Positions 44,599-53,385 are shown, counted from the first letter of the stretch. The stretch: DNA of 64,000 bases from CAVSXS01 sp963767715 (GCA_963767715.1 CAVYFA010000009.1:62001-126000); one strand, 5' to 3'. Numbers and translations: made by a program. The notes: generated by a model not told the origin, from the letters alone.

Positions 44599-44991
44599 AT
44601 GGATGCCCCATTGTATGAACCAGAGGAGTATCAAATGACCAGCGGTCCGGGTAGAGAACTGGCACAAACGGCACAAAGGAGTTCCGACGCGAAGATGCGG
44701 CCCTATTTATCGTCGTTCCCTATGACGAGCGCGTTAGAAAACGACGATCAAATCCGGCGCTTTGAACTCCTGCGGCTGGCCTTTTTTGTCTTGAAATTGC
44801 GTAAACTGGAACAGCGCCTGAGCAGCATCTCCCAGGAAGAATACCTGGAGAACGACCTGAAAGAGCAGAACGAGCAGTTGACCTATCGCTGTAACCTGAT
44901 GCATCACGTTATTTTTCAGCAAGTGCTGGCGCTTATCAAGCTCGATGCGCGCGACCAGGCGCTGCAGATCATCACTACCTGCCATAAATGA
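44599..44991 (+). CDS. hypothetical protein, mostly helical
   Basis: 130 residues of no family I recognise. Residues 1-45 look disordered. Residues about 48-125 form long helices (FELLRLAFFVLKLRKLEQRL, then EQNEQLTYRCNLMHHVIFQQ), possibly a coiled coil. The start at 44599 has a weak GAA-rich site; an ATG at 44635 is also possible. It is convergent with the helicase-associated gene, 23 bases away. The codon pattern and helix heptads support a real gene. Confidence 0.6.
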   Translation: MDAPLYEPEEYQMTSGPGRELAQTAQRSSDAKMRPYLSSFPMTSALENDDQIRRFELLRLAFFVLKLRKLEQRLSSISQEEYLENDLKEQNEQLTYRCNLMHHVIFQQVLALIKLDARDQALQIITTCHK

Positions 44992-45014
44992 TTTTCGGCG
45001 CGGGTCATCACTGT

Positions 45015-47318
45015 TCAGCGCCAACTGCCGCTATAGTAGGTAGAGGTGCTTGTTTGACGCGTACTTTGCGTTGTGATATCGCCATGCACACGTGCAACGA
45101 TGCCTTCCTTCTCCAGAGCGCGCCTCAGCTCCTGGATATTGGTATCGTTGCTCGTGACAAAGGCGCTCGGCCCTAGGCGGCGCAGGCCATAATTCTGCAG
45201 ATTCTCCCTCGTCGCCAGATCGTCCCCCATGCTTTCGCTGGGCGTCTCCACCAGGAAGACCTGCGAAATGTTGACTTCCTTATAAGTGCGCGCCCAATCA
45301 TGCAGCGTGTAGACAACGTTCTGGGGCAGTTCCTTCTGGCTGCTCTCCGCCAGCGTCTTCATTATTTGCTCTATATTGCGCCCCTGTTCCAGGCCCCGCA
45401 GCAGGCTTGTCTTCGTCAGGGTCAGGCGGCTGACCATGCCTACCTGCATGATCTGGGCAAAGGGCAGCAGGCGGTAGAGCATGGGCATATCCGGCTGGAG
45501 CAGCATCAGCTCGAAGTTGGGCTGCACGATCAGAGGGCGCTTCGGCTCGTGTCCATTAGCGGATGGCGTATAAGCAGCCGTTGATTCAGCCGCCACGCGT
45601 TTCGCCTCGCTTTTTGTGGCGAGCGCGGCGGCGCCGAGTTCCGTCACCATGAATGCGACCGGGTTACTGGGGTGACTTCCGTCCTGCGATTGCAGGTGCT
45701 GGTCGTAGCCCAGCGCCACGACGCCCATCTCATACAGCGACGAAGACAGCATGCCCACCAGGATTTCCCCGTCTACCGAGAACCATTTCGTCAGGATCGT
45801 TTTCGCGTTGCGATAGCCCGCGACGCCGGTTTGATACATTTTGTTGCGCAGCAGGTATGGATTTTCCTGTTTGATAGTCCTGAGCAGCGAGGAGATGGTG
45901 TACCAATTGCCCGGCGTACACGAGCGCAGGTAGGAAAGCAGTTCTTTGCGGCCAGTTTGAAAATTCATATAGTAGAACGAGTCGTAGGTATCCTTCGTAT
46001 CGTAGTTCAACCCGGCGATATCGATCCACTGCCTGCTCTCCGTCCAGTGGTCCAGCAGATCGCGCACCATCTCCTGCTCGCTTTTCTGCGACCACTGCCG
46101 CAGGTGTGAGCCTTCGATATAACGCGGCTTCATCCCATCCCCGGAAGAGCGGCTGAGCTTGAGCAGTTTGAGCTGCGAGGCAATATTGAAGAGCATATCG
46201 ACGCTCAGGTTAGTATGGTCGTACGACTGCAGGCGGGGCTTCATTTGCAGCAGCGGCACCAGTTTGTTGACCAGGCGCTTCGGAATATAGCCACCCTGGG
46301 TCGGCTCCATATTTTGCTGGAACGAGGCACCGACGATGGTAGTCAGATCATACAGCGCCGGCGTGCCGCCCTGGTGAATCGATACGGGCGGCTCCTCGAG
46401 CGGCACGATGCCGGCCGGGCCGGAGTCTTCGCCCATATCCCCCTGCTCGATGACTTTTTTCAGATTTTTGATCAACTCACGCGGGATAAAGAGCCTGCGC
46501 TCGTGTTCCACGAAGGTATCGAAGGCGATGGCGTAGTCCTCCAAGGTGTTGATGCAGTTCGCCAGGGTAGCATTATCAAAGCGCGTGTATTCACGCGCGT
46601 TCTTCATGCTGGCAGATCCGTTGGCGTCCACCAGCCACTTGCACAGCTTGCGTGTTGGCGCATCGAACTGGTCCCAGGCATAGTATGGCACATCAGGCTG
46701 CACGAGCTGTTCCGCAAGCCGGGCGCGCGGATCGGAGCGCGAGAAGTAATCGTTCAGCATAAAGCCGTAGCGCTGGCCGATCTGGTAGATTCTGTTGACA
46801 TCGATGCTGGACAGGATTTGCTCGAGCCGCCAGTTCGAGCGGTCCTGTTTGGGGGTGTAGATTTCGCGCTCGACCTGGGTCAGCGCCGCCGTGATCTCAT
46901 TTGGCACCACCAGCTTGATGGATAATTCCGAGGGAGCCTTCTTCGAGGCCATTACGCCTGATACGGCTCTGCCGGTTTTCACCAGTACCTGCTCCTCGAT
47001 CATCAGCAGGTGCTGTTGCAGCACGGCTAAAGCCGAAGAAAATTCCTTCTCGCCCAGGTGTGAGAGCTTGAAGAGCAGATCGCGCATCACGCCATTGGTC
47101 GTAGCAAGCGTCAGCGCGTGGTGCAGCACCTTGCGCTCGACGAGCGAGAGCTGCTCCCAGGCGAAGCGCGCCGCCACCGGGTTCGCCATGTCCTGCGCCA
47201 GGGCGGACTGATTTTGCAGCCAACCCTCTTTAGGCTTGTTGCCAATACCCCACCACCGTGCTATCTGATCGAGTTCTGCTTCGCTGTATTTTCCAAAAAC
47301 TTGTCGTAATGTCTTCAT
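45015..47318 (-). CDS. third helicase-associated (Helicase_C_3-type) domain protein
   Basis: 767 residues, a paralogue of the genes at 458 and 2919. The N-terminus (RQVFGKYSEAELDQIARWWG) is followed by helical, winged-helix-like parts. The C-terminal domain (PLIVQPNFELMLLQPDMPML, then LPQNVVYTLHDWARTYKEVN) matches the Helicase_C_3 region of the first gene (IVQPNFEL, PQNVxYxLxxW). No ATPase motif is present. It starts 48 bases after ispH and is probably co-transcribed with ispH and the GluTR-like gene. Function unknown; a DNA-repair link is only by family name. Confidence 0.8.
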   Translation of the reverse strand: MKTLRQVFGKYSEAELDQIARWWGIGNKPKEGWLQNQSALAQDMANPVAARFAWEQLSLVERKVLHHALTLATTNGVMRDLLFKLSHLGEKEFSSALAVLQQHLLMIEEQVLVKTGRAVSGVMASKKAPSELSIKLVVPNEITAALTQVEREIYTPKQDRSNWRLEQILSSIDVNRIYQIGQRYGFMLNDYFSRSDPRARLAEQLVQPDVPYYAWDQFDAPTRKLCKWLVDANGSASMKNAREYTRFDNATLANCINTLEDYAIAFDTFVEHERRLFIPRELIKNLKKVIEQGDMGEDSGPAGIVPLEEPPVSIHQGGTPALYDLTTIVGASFQQNMEPTQGGYIPKRLVNKLVPLLQMKPRLQSYDHTNLSVDMLFNIASQLKLLKLSRSSGDGMKPRYIEGSHLRQWSQKSEQEMVRDLLDHWTESRQWIDIAGLNYDTKDTYDSFYYMNFQTGRKELLSYLRSCTPGNWYTISSLLRTIKQENPYLLRNKMYQTGVAGYRNAKTILTKWFSVDGEILVGMLSSSLYEMGVVALGYDQHLQSQDGSHPSNPVAFMVTELGAAALATKSEAKRVAAESTAAYTPSANGHEPKRPLIVQPNFELMLLQPDMPMLYRLLPFAQIMQVGMVSRLTLTKTSLLRGLEQGRNIEQIMKTLAESSQKELPQNVVYTLHDWARTYKEVNISQVFLVETPSESMGDDLATRENLQNYGLRRLGPSAFVTSNDTNIQELRRALEKEGIVARVHGDITTQSTRQTSTSTYYSGSWR

Positions 47319-47366
47319 AGAACCATAAGTCCCTTTTACCTATTCACGCTCACCGGGGCGGGGCTG

Positions 47367-48251
47367 CTATTCTCCTGGCTGGTATTGTTCGAGGAAGCGA
47401 ATGACTTCGCGCGTCAACTGGCTGGGGGTAGAGGCGCCGGCAGTGACGGCCACGCGCTGCTTGCCCTTCAACCATTCCTTCTTCAATTGAGAGAGGTCTT
47501 CGATACGCACGGCAGGAACGCCGGCCAGTTCCTCCGAGACCTGCACGAGCCGATTGGTATTATTGCTGCGCGGGTCGCCCACCACGACGGTGAGGTCTGC
47601 GCCCCTGGCCTGCTCGACGACAGCCTCCTGGCGCGTCTGCGTCGCATGGCAGATGTCGATATGCACCTCGGCCTGCGGATAGCGCTGCTTGATGTAGTCG
47701 ATGACGCGTCGCGTATCCCACTGCGACAGCGTGGTCTGCGTGGAGATGGCCAGCTTTTGCTCCTGCCGCGGCGTCAGAGCGAGGGCATCGACATCGGCCT
47801 CATCCTCGACCAGGCTGATATGACCGGGGATTTCGCCCAGCACGCCTTCCGGTTCGGGATGACCCCTTTTGCCGATGTAGAGGACGTAGTAGCCCTGATC
47901 CACCAGCTTGCGCACGAGGTCATGCGTGATGCTGACATCGGGGCAGGTGGCATCGATGCAGTGCAGGCCGCGTTCGCGCGCGCACTGCTTCACCAGGGGT
48001 GAGACGCCGTGCGCGGTGAAGATGACCGTGCCGCTTGAAACCTGCTCCAGGATGCTCGCGCGGTCAGCGCCATCCAGTGTCACAACGCCAAGCGCCGTCA
48101 ATTCTTCGATTGCGTGACGGTTATGCACAATCTGGCCGATAATATAGATTGGGTGCGGAAGCGAAGGGTCCTTCGCCGCCTGCCGCACAATTTGTAATGC
48201 ATCAACCACCCCGTAACAATAGCCACGTGGGGATATCTTAATAACGTCCAT
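47367..48251 (-). CDS. ispH: 4-hydroxy-3-methylbut-2-enyl diphosphate reductase
   Basis: 294 residues. It performs the last step of the MEP pathway, making IPP and DMAPP with a [4Fe-4S] cluster. The three cluster cysteines are C12 (RGYCYGV), C103 (DATCPD) and C201 (DICHAT). HPEPEGVLG carries the proton-relay glutamate and SNNTNRL the substrate-binding serine/asparagine. I chose ATG 48251 with GAGG five bases upstream over a TTG at 48254. It sits between a GluTR-like gene and a helicase-associated gene on one strand. Isoprenoids from this pathway would also supply the menaquinone side chain. Confidence 0.96.
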   Translation of the reverse strand: MDVIKISPRGYCYGVVDALQIVRQAAKDPSLPHPIYIIGQIVHNRHAIEELTALGVVTLDGADRASILEQVSSGTVIFTAHGVSPLVKQCARERGLHCIDATCPDVSITHDLVRKLVDQGYYVLYIGKRGHPEPEGVLGEIPGHISLVEDEADVDALALTPRQEQKLAISTQTTLSQWDTRRVIDYIKQRYPQAEVHIDICHATQTRQEAVVEQARGADLTVVVGDPRSNNTNRLVQVSEELAGVPAVRIEDLSQLKKEWLKGKQRVAVTAGASTPSQLTREVIRFLEQYQPGE

Positions 48252-48293
48252 CAAAGCCTCAAGCGTGTGTTAGAACAAATCCACTCTATTCTA

Positions 48294-48758
48294 TCACTTT
48301 TTCATCGAGATTTCTACCTGTATGGGCGGCGGGAGGATGGTTCGCAGGTCATCCGGCGTGTAGAGGCAGACGGCAGGTAACAGCCCCGCCAGCTCTTCGA
48401 TAGAAGTCGTCTCAGCGAGGTCAAAAATGACGAGAGGCGCGCGCCGACCGGCGCATCCCAGCGCGATCGCGGCGGCCGGCAGGTACGACGCGCACGCCCG
48501 CGAGGGTTGAGTGGGCTGCGGTGAAAGCACAGGGCCGGGCAGGTGCATCACGAGTTGCACGCGGGGCAACAACGCGGCGAGGTTTTGCGCGCTATCTTCC
48601 TCGTGTACATGCAGAATACCTGCCCGTTGCAACTGCGCCAGGTAAGGCTGCCTCCGCTCCTGCGGCCCGATCAACAGCCCCGAACGCCCGCGCAATCCTC
48701 CCAGGCAGGCCTCTGCGATGGACACGATGGAGGAGGCCTGCGCCTCAAGCTGCTGCAT
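48294..48758 (-). CDS. cut-down glutamyl-tRNA-reductase-like Rossmann protein
   Basis: 154 residues. The pattern QASSIVSIAEACLGGLRGRS-GLLIG matches the start of the NADP-binding domain of glutamyl-tRNA reductase (helix, 'GLxGKxxLLIG'). The end, LVIFDLAETTSIEELAGLLP then VCLYTPDDLRTIL, matches its characteristic 'DxAxPRDIDPxVxxLxxVxLYxxDDL' close. The catalytic N-terminal domain with its cysteine and the C-terminal dimerisation helix are absent, and the glycine motif is changed (GPQERR). It cannot be a normal HemA. The ATG at 48758 has GAGGGGG 12 bases upstream. It has its own promoter, so it may be a retained, re-purposed domain. Confidence 0.65.
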   Translation of the reverse strand: MQQLEAQASSIVSIAEACLGGLRGRSGLLIGPQERRQPYLAQLQRAGILHVHEEDSAQNLAALLPRVQLVMHLPGPVLSPQPTQPSRACASYLPAAAIALGCAGRRAPLVIFDLAETTSIEELAGLLPAVCLYTPDDLRTILPPPIQVEISMKK

Positions 48759-48799
48759 GAATGATGATGCCCCCTCTATACACAAAGTTGTCTCTATTA

Positions 48800-48827
48800 A
48801 CTATAGCAAACCGTGTACAGGGTACAA
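48800..48827 (-). promoter_or_regulatory. promoter with palindromic operator for the GluTR-like/ispH genes
   Basis: On the minus strand TTGTAC (48827-48822), 16-base spacer, TATAGT (48805-48800). A palindrome TGTAC-AGG-GTACA (48814-48826) overlaps the -35 element and spacer, the usual place for repressor binding. Confidence 0.6.
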
Positions 48828-48946
48828 GAAAACATCCAAAAAGCGTGAAATATTGTGCGCCAGGTGCGACATAATGGTAGTGAGCGTTATCGATACAGAG
48901 AAAAGGCCTATGGAACAGCAAATCATCGAGGGAACGGAGACATCTC

Positions 48947-50197
48947 GTGAAGAATATAGAAGAAGCTGCTGAGCCGCGAGAAACACAGGGGTCAACCTCT
49001 CAAAAAAGGCTGCCGATTTACGCGTTCTTCACGGGAAGCGCCATCTCCTACGTCGGTGATATGCTCACCTTGCTCGCCATTCCCTGGTTCGTGCTCCAGA
49101 CGACGGGCAGCGTCACGCAAACCGGCATCACGGCCTTCTTCTCGACCCTGCCCGCTGTCTTCTCCGCCTTCTTCGGCACCACCATCATCGATCGCCTCGG
49201 CTACAAACTCACCAGTGTTACCGGCGATATCCTGAACGGTGTAACCGTCATGCTTATTCCCCTGCTGTATCTCACCGTCGGGCTGGCGTTCTGGCAACTC
49301 CTGGCGCTGGTCTTCCTCGGCGGATTGCTCAGGTCTCCGGGACTTACAGCGCGTGCTTCCCTGGTTCCCGACCTCGCGGGATTGGCAAGCATGCGCCTTG
49401 AACGGGCCAACGCGCTCTGGGATGGCATCAACCGCGTGTCAGGACTGATCGGGGCGCCGCTGGCAGGCGTGCTGATCGCGGTCATCGGCACCAGCAACCT
49501 GCTCTGGCTTGACGCCATTTCTTTTGCCATCTCCGCCGTACTGATCGGTTTAGCAGTGCCCTCAACGCTCTTGAGGCCGGCCGCAAAAGAAGAAGAGGAA
49601 AGCTACCTGGCGAGATTGTGGGAGGGAGTGCGCTTCATCTGGCGCAATTCGTTCATACTGACCATTGTAGTCACAGCCATGATTACGAACCTGCTGGATA
49701 GCGCCTTCTTCTCCGTCATCGAACCGGCGTATATCCGGCAGATTTTCCACAGCGCGGTTCCGCTCGGATTTATCGTCGCCGCGCTCGGCGGGGCGGCATT
49801 CGTGGGAACGCTGATCTACGCCGCTATAGGGCATCGACTGCCGCGCCGCCTGACCCTGGGCCTCTGCTACACCATTGGAGGCGCGACACGCTACTTCGTC
49901 TTCCTGTTCCCGCTGCTGCCGCTGCTCATCGCCTGGCATGTTATTGCCGGGCTGTTCATCGGGCCGATCAATCCGCTCATCGATACCGTGATGCAGGAAA
50001 GGCTTCCGGCAGCCATGCGCGCAAGGGTGTTCGGCACGGTGAGCGCGGGCGTGCTCGCCGGTATTCCGCTCGGCACCTTCGCCGGAGGCTTCGTAGCCGC
50101 CTGGATCGGGCTGCGCACGACCATCCTGATTATCGGCATCATCTACCTGCTCACCACGCTTTCACTGCTGGTTAATCCCGCGACGAAGAAGATGTAA
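48947..50197 (+). CDS. MFS transporter
   Basis: 416 residues with twelve hydrophobic segments. MFS features: FTGSAISYVGDMLTLLAIPW (helix 1), the loop motif FFGTTIIDRLGYKLT (G-x-x-x-D-R-x-G) between helices 2 and 3, and LPAAMRARVFGTVSAGVLAG near the end, typical of the enterobactin-exporter-like (EntS/MefA) group. Substrate unknown; drug or siderophore export is typical of the group. GTG 48947 has GGAG seven bases upstream. It is divergent from the GluTR-like gene. Confidence 0.9.
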   Translation: MKNIEEAAEPRETQGSTSQKRLPIYAFFTGSAISYVGDMLTLLAIPWFVLQTTGSVTQTGITAFFSTLPAVFSAFFGTTIIDRLGYKLTSVTGDILNGVTVMLIPLLYLTVGLAFWQLLALVFLGGLLRSPGLTARASLVPDLAGLASMRLERANALWDGINRVSGLIGAPLAGVLIAVIGTSNLLWLDAISFAISAVLIGLAVPSTLLRPAAKEEEESYLARLWEGVRFIWRNSFILTIVVTAMITNLLDSAFFSVIEPAYIRQIFHSAVPLGFIVAALGGAAFVGTLIYAAIGHRLPRRLTLGLCYTIGGATRYFVFLFPLLPLLIAWHVIAGLFIGPINPLIDTVMQERLPAAMRARVFGTVSAGVLAGIPLGTFAGGFVAAWIGLRTTILIIGIIYLLTTLSLLVNPATKKM

Positions 50198-50236
50198 CTT
50201 CCTACGGCCGCATAGGTTTCTTTAGTCCAGTTGAGC

Positions 50237-50265
50237 TTGCTGTTCAACAACTCTTCTGCTATAGT
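50237..50265 (+). promoter_or_regulatory. promoter of the DUF4118 histidine kinase
   Basis: TTGCTG (50237-50242), 17-base spacer, TATAGT (50260-50265). A transcript would start near 50272, which rules out the TTG start at 50231 and supports the ATG at 50321. Confidence 0.65.
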
Positions 50266-50320
50266 TGAGGAAGCTCAACTAGCCATTATGAGACGAAAGG
50301 CCACGATATTTGAGGTGCCT

Positions 50321-51571
50321 ATGGATGTACAGGAATTAAATCAGCAGACCCAGTTTCGATCTACCGACCCGATCCAGGTTCAACCCGGCAAACAGGTTAA
50401 GAAGCGCAAACGCAATCCGGCCAGGCTGCCCTGGTGGCGTGAACCTCCAGTTGGCTATATCTTGACCTTCCCGCTCGTGGCTCTGGGGCTCTCCGTTCCA
50501 TATGGCTTCCAACTCTTAGGCATAACCAACGCTTTCCTAGATACTCCTCTTGTATTGATAACATTGATTATCGCGCTGATCTGGGGAACCGAACCGGCTG
50601 TATTATCTATTCTTATCGGAACGCTGGCTTTTGATCTCTATTTTCTTCCCGCATCTACAACCGGCTCGCTTCTGCATAACTGGGAAGAACTACTTCAGCT
50701 CATTCCATTCGTGCTTGCCTCTATTATCATGGTCGTACTCGCCGCTCAACGCGAGCGAGGTCGCCGGCAGATCCAATTGGCCCGGCAAGAGCTAGAAAGC
50801 AATGCCGCTGAACTCAATCGCGTCAACCAGGAGCTGGTTCACGCCAACCAGGAGCTTGAGAAAGCCAACCAGCTCAAAGATCAATTTCTTTCGATGGCAT
50901 CTCACGAGCTCAAAACCCCTATCACCACCATTCGCGGCCAGGCGCAGTTGGGATTGCGCCGCCTCAAAATGCATGCCGATGCCCCCGAACTCGCGCAACT
51001 CAACACTTCCCTTGAGCGCATTGACCAACAGACCGTTCGCCTGACCAGCCTGGTTGATCACCTCTTAGATCTGAGCATCCTGCGCGCAGGTAGAATGCAG
51101 ATACGGCTTATAGCCTGTGACCTGACGGAAATGTGCCGCGAGGTCATAACGGAACAGCGCTCCATTACGAAGCGCGATGTCGTGCTAGAGGCTCCCGCGT
51201 CGCCCATCGTGATCCAGGCCGATTGCGAGCGGCTCAGTCAGGTGGTCATAAATTTAGTTACGAACGCCGTCAAGTATTCAGCCGAGGACAGCCCGGTACA
51301 GGTGCGCGTCAGCCAATCCAATCAACTGGCAAGGATCCAGGTGCACAATCAGGGGCAACCTATCCCTCCTGAACACCAGGCAAACATCTTCGAGCCGTTC
51401 TACCGCGCCCCATCTGCCCAATCCTCCACAAAGAAAGGCTGGGGCCTTGGCCTGGCCATCAGCAAACAAATCGTCGAGCGCCACCAAGGTCGCATCTGGG
51501 TAGAGTCATCGGAAGGGCAGGGCACAACATTCAATATAGAACTGCCTTTTACGGTAGACGATGAAGGGTAA
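50321..51571 (+). CDS. membrane histidine kinase with KdpD-like DUF4118 region
   Basis: 416 residues from ATG 50321 (GAGG five bases upstream). Membrane helices at about 45-145 have the DUF4118/KdpD layout (LIIALIWGTEPAVLSILIGT, LAFDLYFLPASTTGS). A coiled coil follows (LESNAAELNRVNQELVHANQ), then HisKA with H195 (ASHELKTPITT) and HATPase (VINLVTNAVKYS, GLGLAIS). There is no Usp or KdpD sensor domain and no kdp genes nearby. No response regulator is adjacent, so it is an orphan kinase; signal unknown. Confidence 0.88.
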   Translation: MDVQELNQQTQFRSTDPIQVQPGKQVKKRKRNPARLPWWREPPVGYILTFPLVALGLSVPYGFQLLGITNAFLDTPLVLITLIIALIWGTEPAVLSILIGTLAFDLYFLPASTTGSLLHNWEELLQLIPFVLASIIMVVLAAQRERGRRQIQLARQELESNAAELNRVNQELVHANQELEKANQLKDQFLSMASHELKTPITTIRGQAQLGLRRLKMHADAPELAQLNTSLERIDQQTVRLTSLVDHLLDLSILRAGRMQIRLIACDLTEMCREVITEQRSITKRDVVLEAPASPIVIQADCERLSQVVINLVTNAVKYSAEDSPVQVRVSQSNQLARIQVHNQGQPIPPEHQANIFEPFYRAPSAQSSTKKGWGLGLAISKQIVERHQGRIWVESSEGQGTTFNIELPFTVDDEG

Positions 51572-51622
51572 CGACATACCTCGGATATTATGAACGGGAA
51601 CAACCCTCGGTAGGCGCCGGTT

Positions 51623-51829
51623 ATGCCTTTGGAACTCGATGTCGTTGATTTCGATATAAAGCACGCCTATCGAGCCGGAATGCTGCGACCTCTCACCAGG
51701 CACGCCGGTCTTTCCCTGGGGGACCGCACCTGCCTGGCTCTGGCACTGCAACTCAACCTGCCGGCGCTGACGACTGATCGAGCATGGGAGGACATACTGT
51801 TGAATGTCACAGTTCAGGTGATCCGTTAG
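51623..51829 (+). pseudogene. C-terminal remnant of a PIN-domain (VapC-like) toxin
   Basis: A 68-residue frame with LGLSLGDR-type PIN features: AYRAGMLRPLTRHAGLSLGD, RTCLALALQLNLPALTTDRA and the closing VQVIR. This is the second half of a VapC-type ribonuclease. The first about 70 residues, with the first acidic residue of the active site, are missing, and an in-frame stop lies ten bases upstream. There is no ribosome site and no vapB antitoxin. It should be inactive. Confidence 0.75.
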
Positions 51830-52054
51830 CAACGATTTTAACCCACTTGTGACACCCGCCGCGTTAAACGTGATAAACTTGTGATGTTCATGACCGATAC
51901 ATGCAGAGTCACAAATCAATGCGGACAAGGCTGCGCTCAAAATGGCTGCCTTATTTTGTTAATGTGCTTCTATTGATGAGAGCGGGATAATAAGGCAAGT
52001 TGTATGCTCTGAATGCGAAAGCTCTTGAGAGGGCGAGCGAAAGCGGAGGTGCTT

Positions 52055-52321
52055 ATGGACGGCAGCGGCAACGTGTTTCATGATGACAGCGACATTCTGT
52101 ACCACGTCAAAAATCTTGTAGACGAAGAACAGCAACTGGTGCTTCTCACCGAGAAAGGTAGCCTGACAGAGGAGCAGCGCGCTACCCTGCGGCAGATCCA
52201 GGTCTACCTGGACCAGTGCTGGGACCTCCTGCGTCAACGCCGCGCCCGGCGCGTGGCCGGCCTCGATCCGGCAGACGCAAGGCTGCGCGATGAAGAGGGC
52301 CCCGAGCAATTCGCGCAATAG
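52055..52321 (+). CDS. small DUF2630-type protein
   Basis: 88 residues. The pattern ILYHVKNLVDEEQQLVLLTE, then LDQCWDLLRQRRARRVAGLD, is characteristic of DUF2630, small helical proteins of unknown function found in actinobacteria and relatives. GGAGG lies six bases before the ATG at 52055; an upstream ATG at 52013 has no site. It is a lone gene. Confidence 0.85.
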   Translation: MDGSGNVFHDDSDILYHVKNLVDEEQQLVLLTEKGSLTEEQRATLRQIQVYLDQCWDLLRQRRARRVAGLDPADARLRDEEGPEQFAQ

Positions 52322-52389
52322 CGACCACTTATAACTTGCTGATGCGATCAAGGTCTACGAGCAAATCGAGATGACCCGGCCCCCTGGCT

Positions 52390-52773
52390 TTACGGCTTCG
52401 GTTCGGGCGTAGGCAGCGGCGGTTCCACGGGCTCAGGCAACGGCGGCTCTACCGGTGCCGGCAGCGGCGGTTCCACGGGCCTGGGCAGTGGCGGCGTCTG
52501 TGGCGCGGGTAATGGCGGCTCCACCGGCGTTGGCAACGGCGGCTCTTGTGGCGTTATTTGTGGCGCTGGCTTAGGCGCCGGCAATGGCGGCTCTACGGGG
52601 GTAGGCAGCGGCGGTTCCACCGGCCCCGGCAGTGGCGGCTCTACTGGCGTCGGCAGCGGCTGCACCGGCTGAATCTTTGGCATCGTGGCCTCAAACCGAA
52701 GCGCCAGAGGCGTCGGTGGAGTTCCTTCTTGCAATAGCGCCTGTTTATTCTCCGTTACCATATCTATACTCAT
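52390..52773 (-). CDS. proline-rich PVEPPLP-repeat protein
   Basis: 127 residues. After about 35 ordinary residues (MSIDMVTENKQALLQEGTPP), the rest is repeats of P-V-E-P-P-L-P-x, at least eight units with alternating T, G, A, R or E at the last position. This is a disordered, probably extended segment. No signal peptide or anchor is seen. The ribosome site is weak, so expression is uncertain, but the frame is free of stops and the repeats are preserved at the protein level. It lies next to the GlsB-type gene on the same strand. Confidence 0.6.
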   Translation of the reverse strand: MSIDMVTENKQALLQEGTPPTPLALRFEATMPKIQPVQPLPTPVEPPLPGPVEPPLPTPVEPPLPAPKPAPQITPQEPPLPTPVEPPLPAPQTPPLPRPVEPPLPAPVEPPLPEPVEPPLPTPEPKP

Positions 52774-52821
52774 TTCGGTAAAGTGATTGCCAGGGCTGTG
52801 TGGAGATCATCGATTTCGCCC

Positions 52822-53130
52822 CTATAATCTGCGGCGTCTCACTCTACGGCCTCCTGTGACGGCTCGCAGCAGGAAAATCAGAATACAGGCGCCAATAAAA
52901 GCGACGATGATACTTCCAAGCAGACCCCCTCCGGAACTGACACCAACGAGGCTGAAGAGCCACCCACCGATGAAAGCGCCAATGAGACCAACGATAATAT
53001 CACCGACCATCCCATAACCACCACCACGCATCACCACGCTCGCGAGGAAGCCTGCGATCAAACCGACAATCAGCCACCATACGAGGCTTTCAACGCTAAT
53101 GTCCGCCAGTACTATAGTTGCGAATATCAT
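52822..53130 (-). CDS. GlsB/YeaQ/YmgE-type small membrane protein
   Basis: 102 residues with three membrane helices and the glycine-rich family pattern: WWLIVGLIAGFLASVVMRGG, GDIIVGLIGAFIGGWLF, GSIIVAFIGACILIFLL, then a basic tail (GGRRVRRRRL). Family members (transglycosylase-associated) are induced by stress in many bacteria; the mechanism is unclear. The ATG at 53130 has GGAG ten bases upstream. The neighbouring CsbD gene is also a stress-type protein. Confidence 0.9.
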   Translation of the reverse strand: MIFATIVLADISVESLVWWLIVGLIAGFLASVVMRGGGYGMVGDIIVGLIGAFIGGWLFSLVGVSSGGGLLGSIIVAFIGACILIFLLRAVTGGRRVRRRRL

Positions 53131-53136
53131 GAGCAA

Positions 53137-53385
53137 TGCGCTCCTTTCTTCTCCTTAGTCAAAGTTCAATTGTGAGGAAGAGTCCTTGATCATTTGACAA
53201 GTCGTACGATGCCACCCCCTCACCTCGTTCAGGGCAGGCTCTGAGCGAGTGAGCCAAAGCCCTGAACAAAGCGAAGAGGGAGGGTCTGTCGCGCTCGGCA
53301 ACGAGATCCTTCGCTTCGCTCAGGATGACATAGTGAGCAAAGGATGACATGGTGAGCGAAGCGATGATAGGGCAGAGCCTATCTG
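53137..53385. repeat. intergenic region with several dispersed repeats
   Basis: 249 bases between two minus-strand stress genes. Repeat D copy 4 lies at 53303-53330 (GAGATCCTTCGCTTCGCTCA then GGATGACA), followed by two shortened echoes ending near 53370 (AGGATGACATGGTGAGC). CCCTCACCTCGTTCAGGGC- type DNA lies before it. No gene. Confidence 0.65.

Noticed and set aside
52400..52660. A CRISPR-like array of short repeats
   Set aside because: The units are 24-nt-like coding repeats of PVEPPLP with no constant-length unique spacers and no cas genes.
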